From positions 1 to 63,014 of the forward strand of contig JAJDCR010000102.1 of NCBI GenBank assembly GCA_029260735.1: 63,014 bases of DNA, written 5' to 3'. This document shows positions 17,393-25,189 of this stretch, one piece after another; the first letter of the stretch is position 1, and every line of letters starts with the position of its first letter. The stretch is from Planctomycetota bacterium. Lineage in GTDB: Bacteria; Planctomycetota; Uabimicrobiia; Uabimicrobiales; Uabimicrobiaceae. The notes beneath the pieces are model-generated. The model did no database searches, had not been told where the DNA came from, and was given only the letters and a program-made list of their open reading frames with translations. Both the position numbers and the translations under genes were made by a program.

Positions 17393-17965
17393 TTAGGCGG
17401 ATTTTCTAACAAACCCAACAAAGAGTGTCGCTAAAAAAATAAGAGCTAGACTGGAAGGCTCTGGAACGCTTGATCCACTAAATGTGGTAAATCTTAGGTT
17501 ATCAAATTGGGTAAAAGCCGTGGTGTTTTGGACTTCTAACCGAGCGATTCCTTCCGTACTAGTAAAACCACCAAATTGAGCATTGACAAACTGTGTTGTC
17601 CCTAAAAGATTATTGTTTATATCGAAAGCACGAAGCTCTGTTGTGCTACCATTGGCAGCAGTCACGCCTGCTCCAAAGATAGTCGTAGAGTTACTCGTTC
17701 CTGGTTCAAAAAAATTAATTGTCACAATAACAGAGTTAGTAAAAGTTCCTTGGGCGTTTCGATTGGCTTTCCAAACTTGAGAGTTTACTTCTCCGATGGA
17801 AAGAGTAAAACCTTTTCCCAGTGGATCAATGCTAGTAAAATCTTCAAGAGTTTCTGGCCCAGGAGCAGTTGCTGCTTGCCAAGAGCTTACTGAAGAGAAA
17901 GATAGAGTTGTCGCGTAAAGAGAAGTCGAAAGTATCAATATGATACTTATTAGTGTGTAGCGCAT
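17393..17965 (-). CDS. Secreted PEP-CTERM protein, function unknown
   Basis: This 190-residue protein has an N-terminal signal peptide (about 1-18, LISIILILSTSLYA) and a C-terminal PEP-CTERM sorting tail: VPEPSSLALIF, a hydrophobic helix, then a basic end FVRK. The mature part is a beta-rich, Asn/Thr/Gly-rich sequence with a NTTAFTQFDNLRFT strand near the end, the pattern of jelly-roll-like PEP-CTERM proteins. Exosortase would cut at the PEP motif and export the protein to the surface or extracellular matrix. No exosortase gene lies in this window. Its role is unknown. Confidence 0.8.
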   Translation of the reverse strand: MRYTLISIILILSTSLYATTLSFSSVSSWQAATAPGPETLEDFTSIDPLGKGFTLSIGEVNSQVWKANRNAQGTFTNSVIVTINFFEPGTSNSTTIFGAGVTAANGSTTELRAFDINNNLLGTTQFVNAQFGGFTSTEGIARLEVQNTTAFTQFDNLRFTTFSGSSVPEPSSLALIFLATLFVGFVRKSA

Positions 17966-18058
17966 GTTGTTTCCTTTGTGTGGATATATAGGTTTTGTTT
18001 CAGAATGATTTTCCTGAAAATACCAAGTTGTGATTTTACCCTTAATCTCAAGTTTAAA

Positions 18059-18107
18059 GAGCCCTATTTTCTAGCTGTTAGTTAACAATCGCTAGAAAAT
18101 AGGGCTC
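18059..18107. terminator. Long hairpin between PEP-CTERM genes
   Basis: A 17-bp perfect stem (18059-18075 with 18091-18107) closed by a small inner stem TGTTA/TAACA. It lies about 50 bp beyond the stop of the minus-strand gene at 18157 and is followed on that strand by TTTAAAC. Terminator is the simplest reading. Confidence 0.6.
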
Positions 18108-18156
18108 AACATCTCTCCTTTTTACCACTAGGACAACACTTAGACCTTCTGCTCGA

Positions 18157-18750
18157 CTAACCTCTTTTTCTATAAAAAAGAACAAAAGATCCCATCAAGG
18201 CAAAAATAAGTGTAGAAGGCTCTGGAACAGCACTACTTCCCTCATTTTCAATAACTACGTTATCAAACGTAAGAAGAGAGGCACCGTCTACATTAGGAAT
18301 TGTGCTAGAGCGAAAAGTTACACTAGAGACATCAAAAAAAATAGAGCCAAAGTTTATCGTTCCTGTTGTTGTAAAGTTAAAACTATTGCCATTGGAACCT
18401 ATCGCTTGCCAAGAGCCTGCTCCTCCAATAAGAATGTTCTCTACATCTAAGCTCAGAAGATTAAAGTTAGTAGTATTGGCTTCCGTAAGAAGGATCTCCT
18501 CGGCATTGTTAGCCCCATGAAGATGTATTTCGTCGTCATCTCCACCAGGATTAAAAGTATTTCCATGAGCATCGTTAAAGATATCAAAATGGTTGGTACC
18601 CGATCCAGAATTGATGGCAGTGATATTGAATCCGTCTTCTGCACGGAAGGTATTACTACTGTCTGCAGTGAAATCAAGAACTATTACAGTGGCTTGAAGA
18701 CTGCTAATCAAAAATAATAGCAAAAAGAAAGTAATCAGTTTAGAATTCAT
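18157..18750 (-). CDS. Secreted PEP-CTERM protein
   Basis: 197 residues from the ATG at 18750, chosen because GAGG lies 7 nt upstream and a clean signal peptide (MNSKLITFFLLLFLISSLQA) follows; the frame stays open 16 codons further upstream. The body is Asn/Gly/Ser-rich and beta-like (FNITAINSGSGTNHFDIF, NLLSLDVENILIGGAGSWQA). The tail has VPEPSTLIFAL, a hydrophobic stretch and RKRG. It should be a surface or matrix protein handled by exosortase. It is 14 bp downstream of the LamG-like gene and probably in one transcript with it. No enzymatic motif is seen. Confidence 0.8.
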   Translation of the reverse strand: MNSKLITFFLLLFLISSLQATVIVLDFTADSSNTFRAEDGFNITAINSGSGTNHFDIFNDAHGNTFNPGGDDDEIHLHGANNAEEILLTEANTTNFNLLSLDVENILIGGAGSWQAIGSNGNSFNFTTTGTINFGSIFFDVSSVTFRSSTIPNVDGASLLTFDNVVIENEGSSAVPEPSTLIFALMGSFVLFYRKRG

Positions 18751-18764
18751 GTTGATCCTCGTTT

Positions 18765-19523
18765 CTATAAAAATTGGCGGTAAAATAATAGTCCACAAAA
18801 AAAGAGTAAGATGAGACTATTGGCTTCAGGGATCGTTGCTGTTTCATTGAGAAGAAACCCGGAAGGGTCCAGAGCGACATCACTAATGCGCACTTCATCG
18901 AGTAAGCCACTAAAGGCTCTATTTTCAGGAGCAAAGTTCCCCAGCATAAGGAGTTCATCGTCATCGGCCACGGATGAAGGCAGAATACCGGGTCTAATTA
19001 ATGCTACTTCTATTCCATCGACATAAATAGTATAGCGAGTGTCACTGGGGTTACTACCGTTGTAAACGGCGGCTACGTGTTGCCATTCGGTAGTATAAGA
19101 GTTGTCTACGCTGAAGGGAAAATTACTGCCGTTGTTAATGGTTGCGACAATCACCCCTGGGCCGATTAAATCCATGAAAAGAGCTAAGCCTGGTTTACTT
19201 ATGACTGCCATGCGACCTGAAGGGGATGTCGTCGTTGGTTTCATGAAAAACTCGAAGGTGTATTCGGTAAATCCATTGATGTTAAGAGAGGTCGTCAGTT
19301 TATCGGTATTCCCATCAAACTCGTAGGCTCCAGTGTTGCTAAACGCGGTGAGGGGAACAGAGCTGGAGAAATCATTTGTGCTTGCTCCGGCGTAAGTTAA
19401 ATCATTTCCTGTTGTGGCATTTAGGTTATTTTCAAAGCGCCAGTAAGCGATGACATCTGCCATTACCGGAGAACTGATAAAGATTCCTATTAATGTGCAG
19501 ATTAGGCTTAGTTGTTTTTTCAT
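18765..19523 (-). CDS. Secreted LamG/concanavalin-like protein with degenerate PEP-CTERM tail
   Basis: 252 residues. A signal peptide (about 1-22, ending SSPVMA) is followed by a LamG-3-like jelly roll: VIAYWRFENNLNATTGNDLT, AYEFDGNTDKL, FTEYTFEFFMKP, WQHVAAVYNGS, YTIYVDGIEVA, FSGLLDEVRISDVALDP. This fold usually binds sugars or proteins outside the cell. The end (IPEANSLILLFFCGLLFY) keeps P-E and the hydrophobic helix but reads PEAN rather than PEPS and has only one arginine, so sorting may be altered. Its 5' end and leader are duplicated on the far side of the neighbouring K+ channel gene. Confidence 0.8.
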   Translation of the reverse strand: MKKQLSLICTLIGIFISSPVMADVIAYWRFENNLNATTGNDLTYAGASTNDFSSSVPLTAFSNTGAYEFDGNTDKLTTSLNINGFTEYTFEFFMKPTTTSPSGRMAVISKPGLALFMDLIGPGVIVATINNGSNFPFSVDNSYTTEWQHVAAVYNGSNPSDTRYTIYVDGIEVALIRPGILPSSVADDDELLMLGNFAPENRAFSGLLDEVRISDVALDPSGFLLNETATIPEANSLILLFFCGLLFYRQFL

Positions 19524-19716
19524 GGAATTTCTCCTAAAAAATAAAGCAGCCTAGAGTTTGGCTTTTATGAAACATTTAACTATTTTTCAATAAATTTATT
19601 TTACAAGGTTAAGGCTCGAAAAGCGAAGATTATTTAAGGAACTCTCGTTAATGATGGAGAAAAAAGTATCCAAAGCATAGAAATAAAACCGACGACATTT
19701 AAAGAGGAGGAAAATT
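19501..19716. repeat. Left direct repeat flanking the K+ channel gene
   Basis: This 216-bp segment contains the first bases of the LamG gene, its leader, and a copy of the last codons of the UbiA gene. It matches 21466-21866 in the same orientation. The 5' 25 bp (19501-19525 and 21466-21490) are identical; the AAGCGAAGATTATTTAAGGA to GACGACATTT part is nearly so. The right copy is longer because it also carries a palindromic insertion. Together the copies bracket the channel gene. Confidence 0.8.
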
Positions 19717-19727
19717 TTTCCCTCTCA

Positions 19728-21437
19728 CTAGCTAGGCACGGCATTTCCCTTGCCAAAGAGATTAAGGAAGCGTTCTTCCGCCTCAACGGTGCTAATCAAT
19801 ACGATTTCCGCATCGGCCAGCAGAATTTCGAAGGGATTTGGACCTACTTCGACACCGTGTTCTGTATCGATTGCCACTACGCTGCAGCCAGTGCGTTCGC
19901 GAATTGAGGACTCGGCAATGGTTTGGCCGGCCAGAACAGCTGGCACGCGGACCTTGAACAGATCTAGTCCCTCCGCAACCATCAGAATCGAGCTGCGCTG
20001 GAGCAGATTCATTGCTGCATTTGACCCCATGGATGCGTAAGATAGAACACTGTCTGCCCCGGCACGGTGTAAAGTAGCCACGTTCCGCTCATAGGTGGCG
20101 CGGCTCAGAATCTGGATTTCGGGACGAAGCTGCCGACAGTAGATCGTGAGGTACACGTTTAAATCGTCGTCACGAGGTGTGATGATCACTGTGGATGTCT
20201 GACGGATGCCTGCTTTCTCAAGAACTGCCAGGTCGGCAGCACTCCCGAGTTCGTATTGCTTCGAATCTTGGACTCGCTCGGGAAGCATCTCTACGATCCG
20301 GTAGTCTACCCCCCGTCGTTCCAGGGCTTGGGCTGTGGCGCGTCCTACCCTTCCGCCTCCTAGGATCAACACGGGCACGGCCGAAGCATTGTAAATGCGA
20401 AAGCACTCATCGTAGCGGGACAGGTGCTTCTTTGATCCCGCCAGTACCAACACCGTGTTATCGCGAATTACAACATCCGCACGTGCTGCTTCAAAGTGCC
20501 CACGCTCCCAGATACCCACTACCATAACTCCGACCTTTTCGCGCAACCTGCTTTCCCCGAGGGTTTTTCCCACAAGTGGCGTGCCACGCACATTTGCCTC
20601 GGCAATCTGCAACGTGTCGAATTGCCCGATTATGTGGGACATTGTGTCTCCGCCCATCGTCCTTCGAGCAAACGAATCGCCGATCATCTCCTCGAAGCGT
20701 AGCACATGTTTACTTCCAGCGAGCATCAGGATGTCCTTAGATGCCTTGTCGAGCGCCGAGGTGATAATTGGCAGATCCTTCGCGAGCTCTCGCACCGTAA
20801 ATGCCACGTTAGTGTTCTTAACATCACTGTTAGTGCTGAAAACAAGAGCCGCCTCTTTTACACGCGCACGCATCCAGGTCTCCGGATCATCCAAGTCCCC
20901 CACCATCACGCTTAGCCCGAGGTCGTGCAAGCGCAATGCAGCTTCCACGTCCGGAACTAAAATTGCGTAAGGATATTTGTGCTGCTCAAGGCGGTGAATC
21001 AGGGCGTTGGTCACTGCGTCATGATGGGTGAGTAATATGTGTCCGCTTGTCTCAGCCGAAAGCTGGCGCGGCGCTCGCATAGTGGCTTGGGCGCTTATCC
21101 AGGGCTCGTAAAAAAATTCTATAAAAGTAAAAGGGAGCAAAACGAGCAGGAAGACTATACCCGAAAGTAACACTATGATCGAAAAGAGGCGGCCGAGATC
21201 CGTATGGAAGGTGATATCTCCGAATCCAAGTGTGGACATGACCGTAAGGGTCCAATAGAAGCCAGTGATCCAGCTATACTCTTTTCCTTCCCGCAGCATC
21301 AACATGTGGAACCCGACGGAATAGAGGATAATCATTACCAATAACACGAGCAAGAATCGTACCAAAATGCGGATATCGCGATGCCCACGTTGACCACGAA
21401 TCACCGAGGTTATCACTACCAAAAAGGTTTTTAACAT
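19728..21437 (-). CDS. Potassium channel/TrkA-type protein with two RCK domains
   Basis: 569-residue membrane protein with two transmembrane helices around a pore loop carrying the K+ filter TLGFGD (69-74), preceded by YWTLTVMS. Behind it are two RCK/TrkA-N Rossmann domains (about 130-260 and 360-480; the second has VLILGGGRVGRA) and TrkA-C parts (GTPLVGKTLGESRL; LAGQTIAESSIRERTGCSVV). It should gate K+ flux in response to a nucleotide or ion. GGAGATGTT precedes the ATG. GC content and codon use are visibly higher than in all neighbours, and diverged direct repeats flank the gene, so it is most likely a recent acquisition. Confidence 0.9.
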   Translation of the reverse strand: MLKTFLVVITSVIRGQRGHRDIRILVRFLLVLLVMIILYSVGFHMLMLREGKEYSWITGFYWTLTVMSTLGFGDITFHTDLGRLFSIIVLLSGIVFLLVLLPFTFIEFFYEPWISAQATMRAPRQLSAETSGHILLTHHDAVTNALIHRLEQHKYPYAILVPDVEAALRLHDLGLSVMVGDLDDPETWMRARVKEAALVFSTNSDVKNTNVAFTVRELAKDLPIITSALDKASKDILMLAGSKHVLRFEEMIGDSFARRTMGGDTMSHIIGQFDTLQIAEANVRGTPLVGKTLGESRLREKVGVMVVGIWERGHFEAARADVVIRDNTVLVLAGSKKHLSRYDECFRIYNASAVPVLILGGGRVGRATAQALERRGVDYRIVEMLPERVQDSKQYELGSAADLAVLEKAGIRQTSTVIITPRDDDLNVYLTIYCRQLRPEIQILSRATYERNVATLHRAGADSVLSYASMGSNAAMNLLQRSSILMVAEGLDLFKVRVPAVLAGQTIAESSIRERTGCSVVAIDTEHGVEVGPNPFEILLADAEIVLISTVEAEERFLNLFGKGNAVPS

Positions 21438-21465
21438 AACATCTCCATCATGGTTTGGTAATCAT

Positions 21466-21866
21466 ATTAGGCTTAGTTGTTTTTTCATGGCATCCTCTTT
21501 TTCTTAAATCCGAAAAATGAGCTTAGGTGCTTGGAAAGAAATAATCTCTCTAGTTGCGCAGCAGATTTTGTTTGCTAGCAAGGCTCTTTCGATGGCGCCT
21601 CTTGTCATTGGACTTTTTTCTGTAACAGAGAAGCAACGCAACTAGCAAACAAAAGATCAAGCAAATAGGGAGATTATTTCTTTCCAAGCACCTAAGGACA
21701 AAAAATAAAGATCCTCCCACTTTGGGTTTTATAAATTTTTAACCATTTTCTAATAATCAATATTACAAGCTTAAGACTCAAAAAGCGAAGATTATTTAAG
21801 GAACTGTCGTTAATGATTGGGAAAAAAGTATCCAGAGCATAGAAATAAAACCGACGACATTTAAGA
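21466..21866. repeat. Right direct repeat flanking the K+ channel gene
   Basis: Counterpart of 19501-19716. It begins with the same 25 bp (start of the LamG gene, here without the rest of that gene), is interrupted by a palindromic insertion (21522-21696), then continues through the 3' end of UbiA. This copy of the UbiA end belongs to the intact gene; the left copy is a detached fragment. Confidence 0.8.
21522..21696. mobile_element. 175-bp palindromic insertion (MITE-like)
   Basis: Perfect 27-bp terminal inverted repeats (21522-21548 and 21670-21696, beginning CTTAGGTGCTTGGAAAG) enclose inner inverted repeats CTAGTTGCG/CGCAACTAG and TTTTGTTTGCTAG (near 21567) with its complement at 21643. 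The insertion is absent from the otherwise matching left direct repeat. A 13-bp piece, TAGGTGCTTGGAA, recurs near 36503. There is no coding capacity. Confidence 0.65.
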
Positions 21867-22659
21867 GAAGGCCAAAGCTTTTCATCTCCTTGAGAGAATA
21901 AAACCGATCTCGAAAAAGAACTGCATAATCTAAAAGAAGCCAAATTAAGAATAGAGCGAGCATTCCTCCTAAAACGAAGTCTTGAAAAACCCACATCAAA
22001 AGAATTGTCTCCAGACTGACTAATAACAGAAGGAATATTTTACTATTTTTTAAGCCGATTACCGTGGCTGTAGTTTTTCGTCCTCCTTTTTTGTCCGCCT
22101 CTATATCCATAATTTCACCCATAATATGCGATTGAAAGCAGAAAAGACAAATGTAGAGGTAGGATTGCCAAGGAAGATTGGGCACTTCGTTCAACCAAAT
22201 ACTCAAAACAATAACGAGGATATAGCCAAACTGATTCAATAGCTCCAAAGGAGGCCTTCCTCGAAGACCAATCTTGGGCCAATTGTAGAGAGCATTCACA
22301 GTTGTAAGGATCGCAAACCACCCGATTATACGCCAGGAATCTAAATAGATAAAAACTAAAAGAAAAGGAATTTGAGAAATAACGAGAGGAAGAGGAAGTT
22401 TTTCCAGCTCTTGAAGAGTTCCTTGAGCTCCAAAAAGGAAATTACCTTTTCGAGGATTGAGTATATCAATCTCTCGGTCGACAATATCGTTCCAACCATA
22501 GATAAAAAAATTCAAGGGAAAAGTTACATAAAATAAGCCTAGCCAGAAAGCAGGCTGCTCCCAATTGCTAAGTTGACTAGCTGGAAGTAAATACAACCAA
22601 ATGGTAGGAAACCAGAGACCAGGACGGGAGATTTTTAGCCAAAAAAAATATTTTTTCAT
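21796..22659 (-). CDS. UbiA-family prenyltransferase
   Basis: 287-residue integral membrane enzyme with about eight or nine hydrophobic helices. The two Asp-rich motifs of the superfamily are present: NDIVDREID (57-65) and D-x-E-x-D in DIEADKKGG near 185. These bind Mg-prenyl diphosphate, and the enzyme joins a prenyl chain to an acceptor. Acceptor identity (quinone precursor, homogentisate, chlorophyll-type ring or lipid) cannot be told, since no pathway genes adjoin. The family is commonly annotated as 4-hydroxybenzoate polyprenyltransferase-related. Its last codons are duplicated at 19600-19716. Confidence 0.85.
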   Translation of the reverse strand: MKKYFFWLKISRPGLWFPTIWLYLLPASQLSNWEQPAFWLGLFYVTFPLNFFIYGWNDIVDREIDILNPRKGNFLFGAQGTLQELEKLPLPLVISQIPFLLVFIYLDSWRIIGWFAILTTVNALYNWPKIGLRGRPPLELLNQFGYILVIVLSIWLNEVPNLPWQSYLYICLFCFQSHIMGEIMDIEADKKGGRKTTATVIGLKNSKIFLLLLVSLETILLMWVFQDFVLGGMLALFLIWLLLDYAVLFRDRFYSLKEMKSFGLLLNVVGFISMLWILFSQSLTTVP

Positions 22660-22704
22660 CTTCTTTTGTTCCTATGCGAGCTTTTTGCGAGGGGTGTAAA
22701 ATTC

Positions 22705-23166
22705 TTAATTTTCTGCGCTTTCTCGGAGAACCTTCTGAATCACCTGATCTAGGCTTTGGAGAAAATGAGAACGGTTTTGCTTTTGAAAAGGAGCAGGCCC
22801 GCGAGTCATCATTCCCATCTCGCGCAGCTGCGTTTGCAGATCTCGGGAAGCCAAGGCTTCTCCTATATTGCTTTCCGTAAAGATACGGCCTCGGGGACTA
22901 AGAGCATGAGCCTCTTTTTCAACGATGCGAAAAGCCAGGGGTATATCCGTCGTGATAACAATGTCGCTAGCATTAATATTCTCGACAATCCAGTCATCTG
23001 CTGCATCTAAGTCCTTACCAACAACAATAAGTTCGATCCAGCTCTCTAGAGGAATATTCATCCAAGTATTAGCAACTAAGGTAACCTTAAGCTCATAGCG
23101 CTTGGCTACCTTGTAAACTTCTTTTTTTACAGGACACCCATCGGCGTCCACAAATATTTTTAGCAA
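22705..23166 (-). CDS. YaiI/YqxD family protein (DUF188, UPF0178)
   Basis: 153-residue protein with the family start MLKIFVDADGCPVKKE (D7, D9), then the DIVITTDIPLA block and the LSPRGRIFTESNIGEAL and GPAPFQ elements. DUF188 proteins have a PIN-like nuclease fold and an unknown cellular role. Length is normal and conserved acidic residues are present. It lies 45 bp upstream of ubiA on the same strand with no terminator between, so cotranscription is possible. Confidence 0.9.
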   Translation of the reverse strand: MLKIFVDADGCPVKKEVYKVAKRYELKVTLVANTWMNIPLESWIELIVVGKDLDAADDWIVENINASDIVITTDIPLAFRIVEKEAHALSPRGRIFTESNIGEALASRDLQTQLREMGMMTRGPAPFQKQNRSHFLQSLDQVIQKVLRESAEN

Positions 23167-23236
23167 TTTTACTCCTTTTTTAGTATTAGGTTTTGTTTTG
23201 GCAAGTGGAGACCACTTTGCTGGCTATTTCTATATT

Positions 23237-23285
23237 CCCTGGGTTAAAAACCCAGGGCTATTCACGTTAATCCCCTTTGGGGATA
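23237..23285. repeat. Intergenic palindromic repeats
   Basis: Two adjacent hairpins: CCCTGGGTT-AAA-AACCCAGGG (23237-23257) and TCCCC-TTT-GGGGA (about 23271-23283), joined by CTATTCACGTTAA. A reverse-complement relative of the joint (TCAACGTGAATAGCC) lies at about 47504-47518. This is probably a dispersed REP-like unit that may also end transcription of the upstream nucleotide-carrier gene. Confidence 0.55.
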
Positions 23286-23301
23286 TTTCAAACTCTTATG
23301 T

Positions 23302-25044
23302 TTAGGTCAGCACTACGTCCCTTTCGTGTTCGGCGACTTTTTTCTCGTAAATTTTAGAAGTCATAAAAATCACGGGTATCCAGAAAAGAACTGTCGCAAA
23401 AACGATGTAGCTAATTCCGATAAGAGAAGGGTCGGAAATGCTTGGTAATAGATCTAAGACAAAGATATAGAAAAGGACAAAGATCGAACTTGCGGTGTCT
23501 CCAATCCGAAAGAGAAAGGTATCACATGCCGTTTTTGCTTTGTATTTGATTTCTTTTCCGGTCGGAATGTAAAAAATCTCTAGCCCTACTGCGTAAAGGG
23601 TATAGTTTAGACTCAGGGCGGCAACGACAAAATACTCAATCACTCGCATCTCTAGCCCCAAAACAAATATAATTCCTCCGGCAAAAAGAACGAGTGGATA
23701 AAGAGTAATGGCCATAGCTGGACCAAAGAAACGAAGAAGGAGAGGGGTAATGATCAAGCACATGAGGATATTACACCAAGCCATATTCCCATAAACATTA
23801 GAAAAGAAGCGTGTTTGGAGGAGTTTTTGGCTACTGTGGATTGCTTGGGGATAAGCCTCTTCTAAGAGCAAGCGATTGGCTAAAACGAGCTCTTCTCCCG
23901 TAGGATTTTTTTCGATGAGAAAGGATAATCTTTGGCTGAGTTCGATTTGGTTTTCTTTAGTGGTCTCATTTTTTTTAACGAACCCTCCGCTGGACCAAAA
24001 TTCCTCTTTGTCTTGGATTAGGCGATTTAGCTCAGCGAGGATCTCTTTTTCTAGACTTTTATTTTCTTTTTCCCAAAAAGAAGAAGAAAAACGTTTTTGT
24101 AGATATTGATCAAAAAGTCTCTCTCCCTTTTTAATGGCACCTAGAAGCTTATCGGAATCTTGTAAATCACCTTCCTCCAGAATAATAGCTTTATTATCAT
24201 CTGTAAGAATACTATGGTCGAGAATTCTTTTGTACTGTTGGTCAGAGAGAGTACTTGTGAAGGTGGCAAAAACCATCAGAAGGCCAATAAAAAAGACATA
24301 GCGGTTTTTTAGGAAAATCCCTAAGTCTTTGATTGCTCCTGTATTACTCGGTTTAGCGTAGCGATTTTCTTCTAGTTTTGGATCGAAGTACTTGAATACT
24401 TCTAGCATTAACCAAGCTAAGATAATGCCAAGAATACTGAGCAAAAACATCGAGTCAAAACCTTTACCAATTTCTTTCCCTAGAAAAGTGGTACTCAAAT
24501 AGGTTCCTGCTTGTGCTAAGAAGCTAGAAGGATCTCGGATAACTCCTCGAACAAGGTTACTTCCAAAAACAATTCCCAACTGTGCTCCCAGAAAAATATA
24601 GGGATAAAAACTTTTTGCCTCCTCTACGGTATGAACATCATGGTTAAAGGAAAGAAAAAGAGCTTTTAAAAAGAGGAGATAGAGAGAAACAAACATAAAG
24701 TAACTGGCCACTTTAACAACAAGATAATACTTGGGGCCTCCTGACCAAACAAAACTTGCCCAAAAAAGAACAAAGATAAAGGATATTCCCAGAAAAAATA
24801 TCCTCAAAAGGGGAGTTCTAGGATAACGACTAACTAAATAGTTATATAGGATAATCCCTATGAGGGTGGTAAAAGAGCTAGCAATGTAGAAGTGCTGGAG
24901 GTACTCGGAGCCGATATGTTGGAAAAGAAGAGGCTCGCGGGTTGGTTTGAGAATATAGTAAGACCCCATAAGAAAGAAAAAGCTCAGAGCAGCGACCAAG
25001 GTTCTAAGAACTTGAAAGGCCCAGAGAGGCATTTTGTCCTTCAT
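23302..25044 (-). CDS. ADP/ATP-translocase (NTT/TLC) family carrier
   Basis: 580-residue protein with about twelve transmembrane helices and the family hallmark YYILKPTREPLL near residues 29-40. A long soluble insert (about 265-395, rich in Lys/Glu) lies between the two halves, which is unusual for the energy-parasite type carriers. Known relatives exchange ATP/ADP or import nucleotides in Chlamydiae and Rickettsiales; free-living planctomycetes and others have many members of unknown substrate. Direction and substrate therefore cannot be inferred. It is a single gene bounded by hairpins on both sides. Confidence 0.75.
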   Translation of the reverse strand: MKDKMPLWAFQVLRTLVAALSFFFLMGSYYILKPTREPLLFQHIGSEYLQHFYIASSFTTLIGIILYNYLVSRYPRTPLLRIFFLGISFIFVLFWASFVWSGGPKYYLVVKVASYFMFVSLYLLFLKALFLSFNHDVHTVEEAKSFYPYIFLGAQLGIVFGSNLVRGVIRDPSSFLAQAGTYLSTTFLGKEIGKGFDSMFLLSILGIILAWLMLEVFKYFDPKLEENRYAKPSNTGAIKDLGIFLKNRYVFFIGLLMVFATFTSTLSDQQYKRILDHSILTDDNKAIILEEGDLQDSDKLLGAIKKGERLFDQYLQKRFSSSFWEKENKSLEKEILAELNRLIQDKEEFWSSGGFVKKNETTKENQIELSQRLSFLIEKNPTGEELVLANRLLLEEAYPQAIHSSQKLLQTRFFSNVYGNMAWCNILMCLIITPLLLRFFGPAMAITLYPLVLFAGGIIFVLGLEMRVIEYFVVAALSLNYTLYAVGLEIFYIPTGKEIKYKAKTACDTFLFRIGDTASSIFVLFYIFVLDLLPSISDPSLIGISYIVFATVLFWIPVIFMTSKIYEKKVAEHERDVVLT

Positions 25045-25102
25045 TGTATTACCTTTATTGGTTTAGAGCCAATGGATAGGCTCTTAAGTTTTTAGGGACA
25101 GA

Positions 25103-25153
25103 TATATTGAGCAAAATCCAGTCGAACGTTTCGCCTGGATTTTGCTCAATATA
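25103..25153. terminator. Hairpin terminator between HD hydrolase and carrier genes
   Basis: A 19-bp perfect stem (25103-25121 with 25135-25153) and 13-nt loop, about 37 bp past the stop of the minus-strand HD gene. Strong pairing in a short intergenic gap supports a terminator. Confidence 0.65.
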
Positions 25154-25189
25154 GTAGTAAGAAATTGGCTTTGCAAATAGAAAATTTCT

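Noticed and set aside
20195..20970. Plus-strand frames opposite the K+ channel gene
   Set aside because: These are shadows of the GC-rich channel gene, which has a recognisable filter and RCK domains on the other strand.
23302..25044. Evidence of an obligate intracellular lifestyle
   Set aside because: NTT-family carriers occur in free-living planctomycetes too, and biosynthetic and secreted enzymes nearby argue against it.
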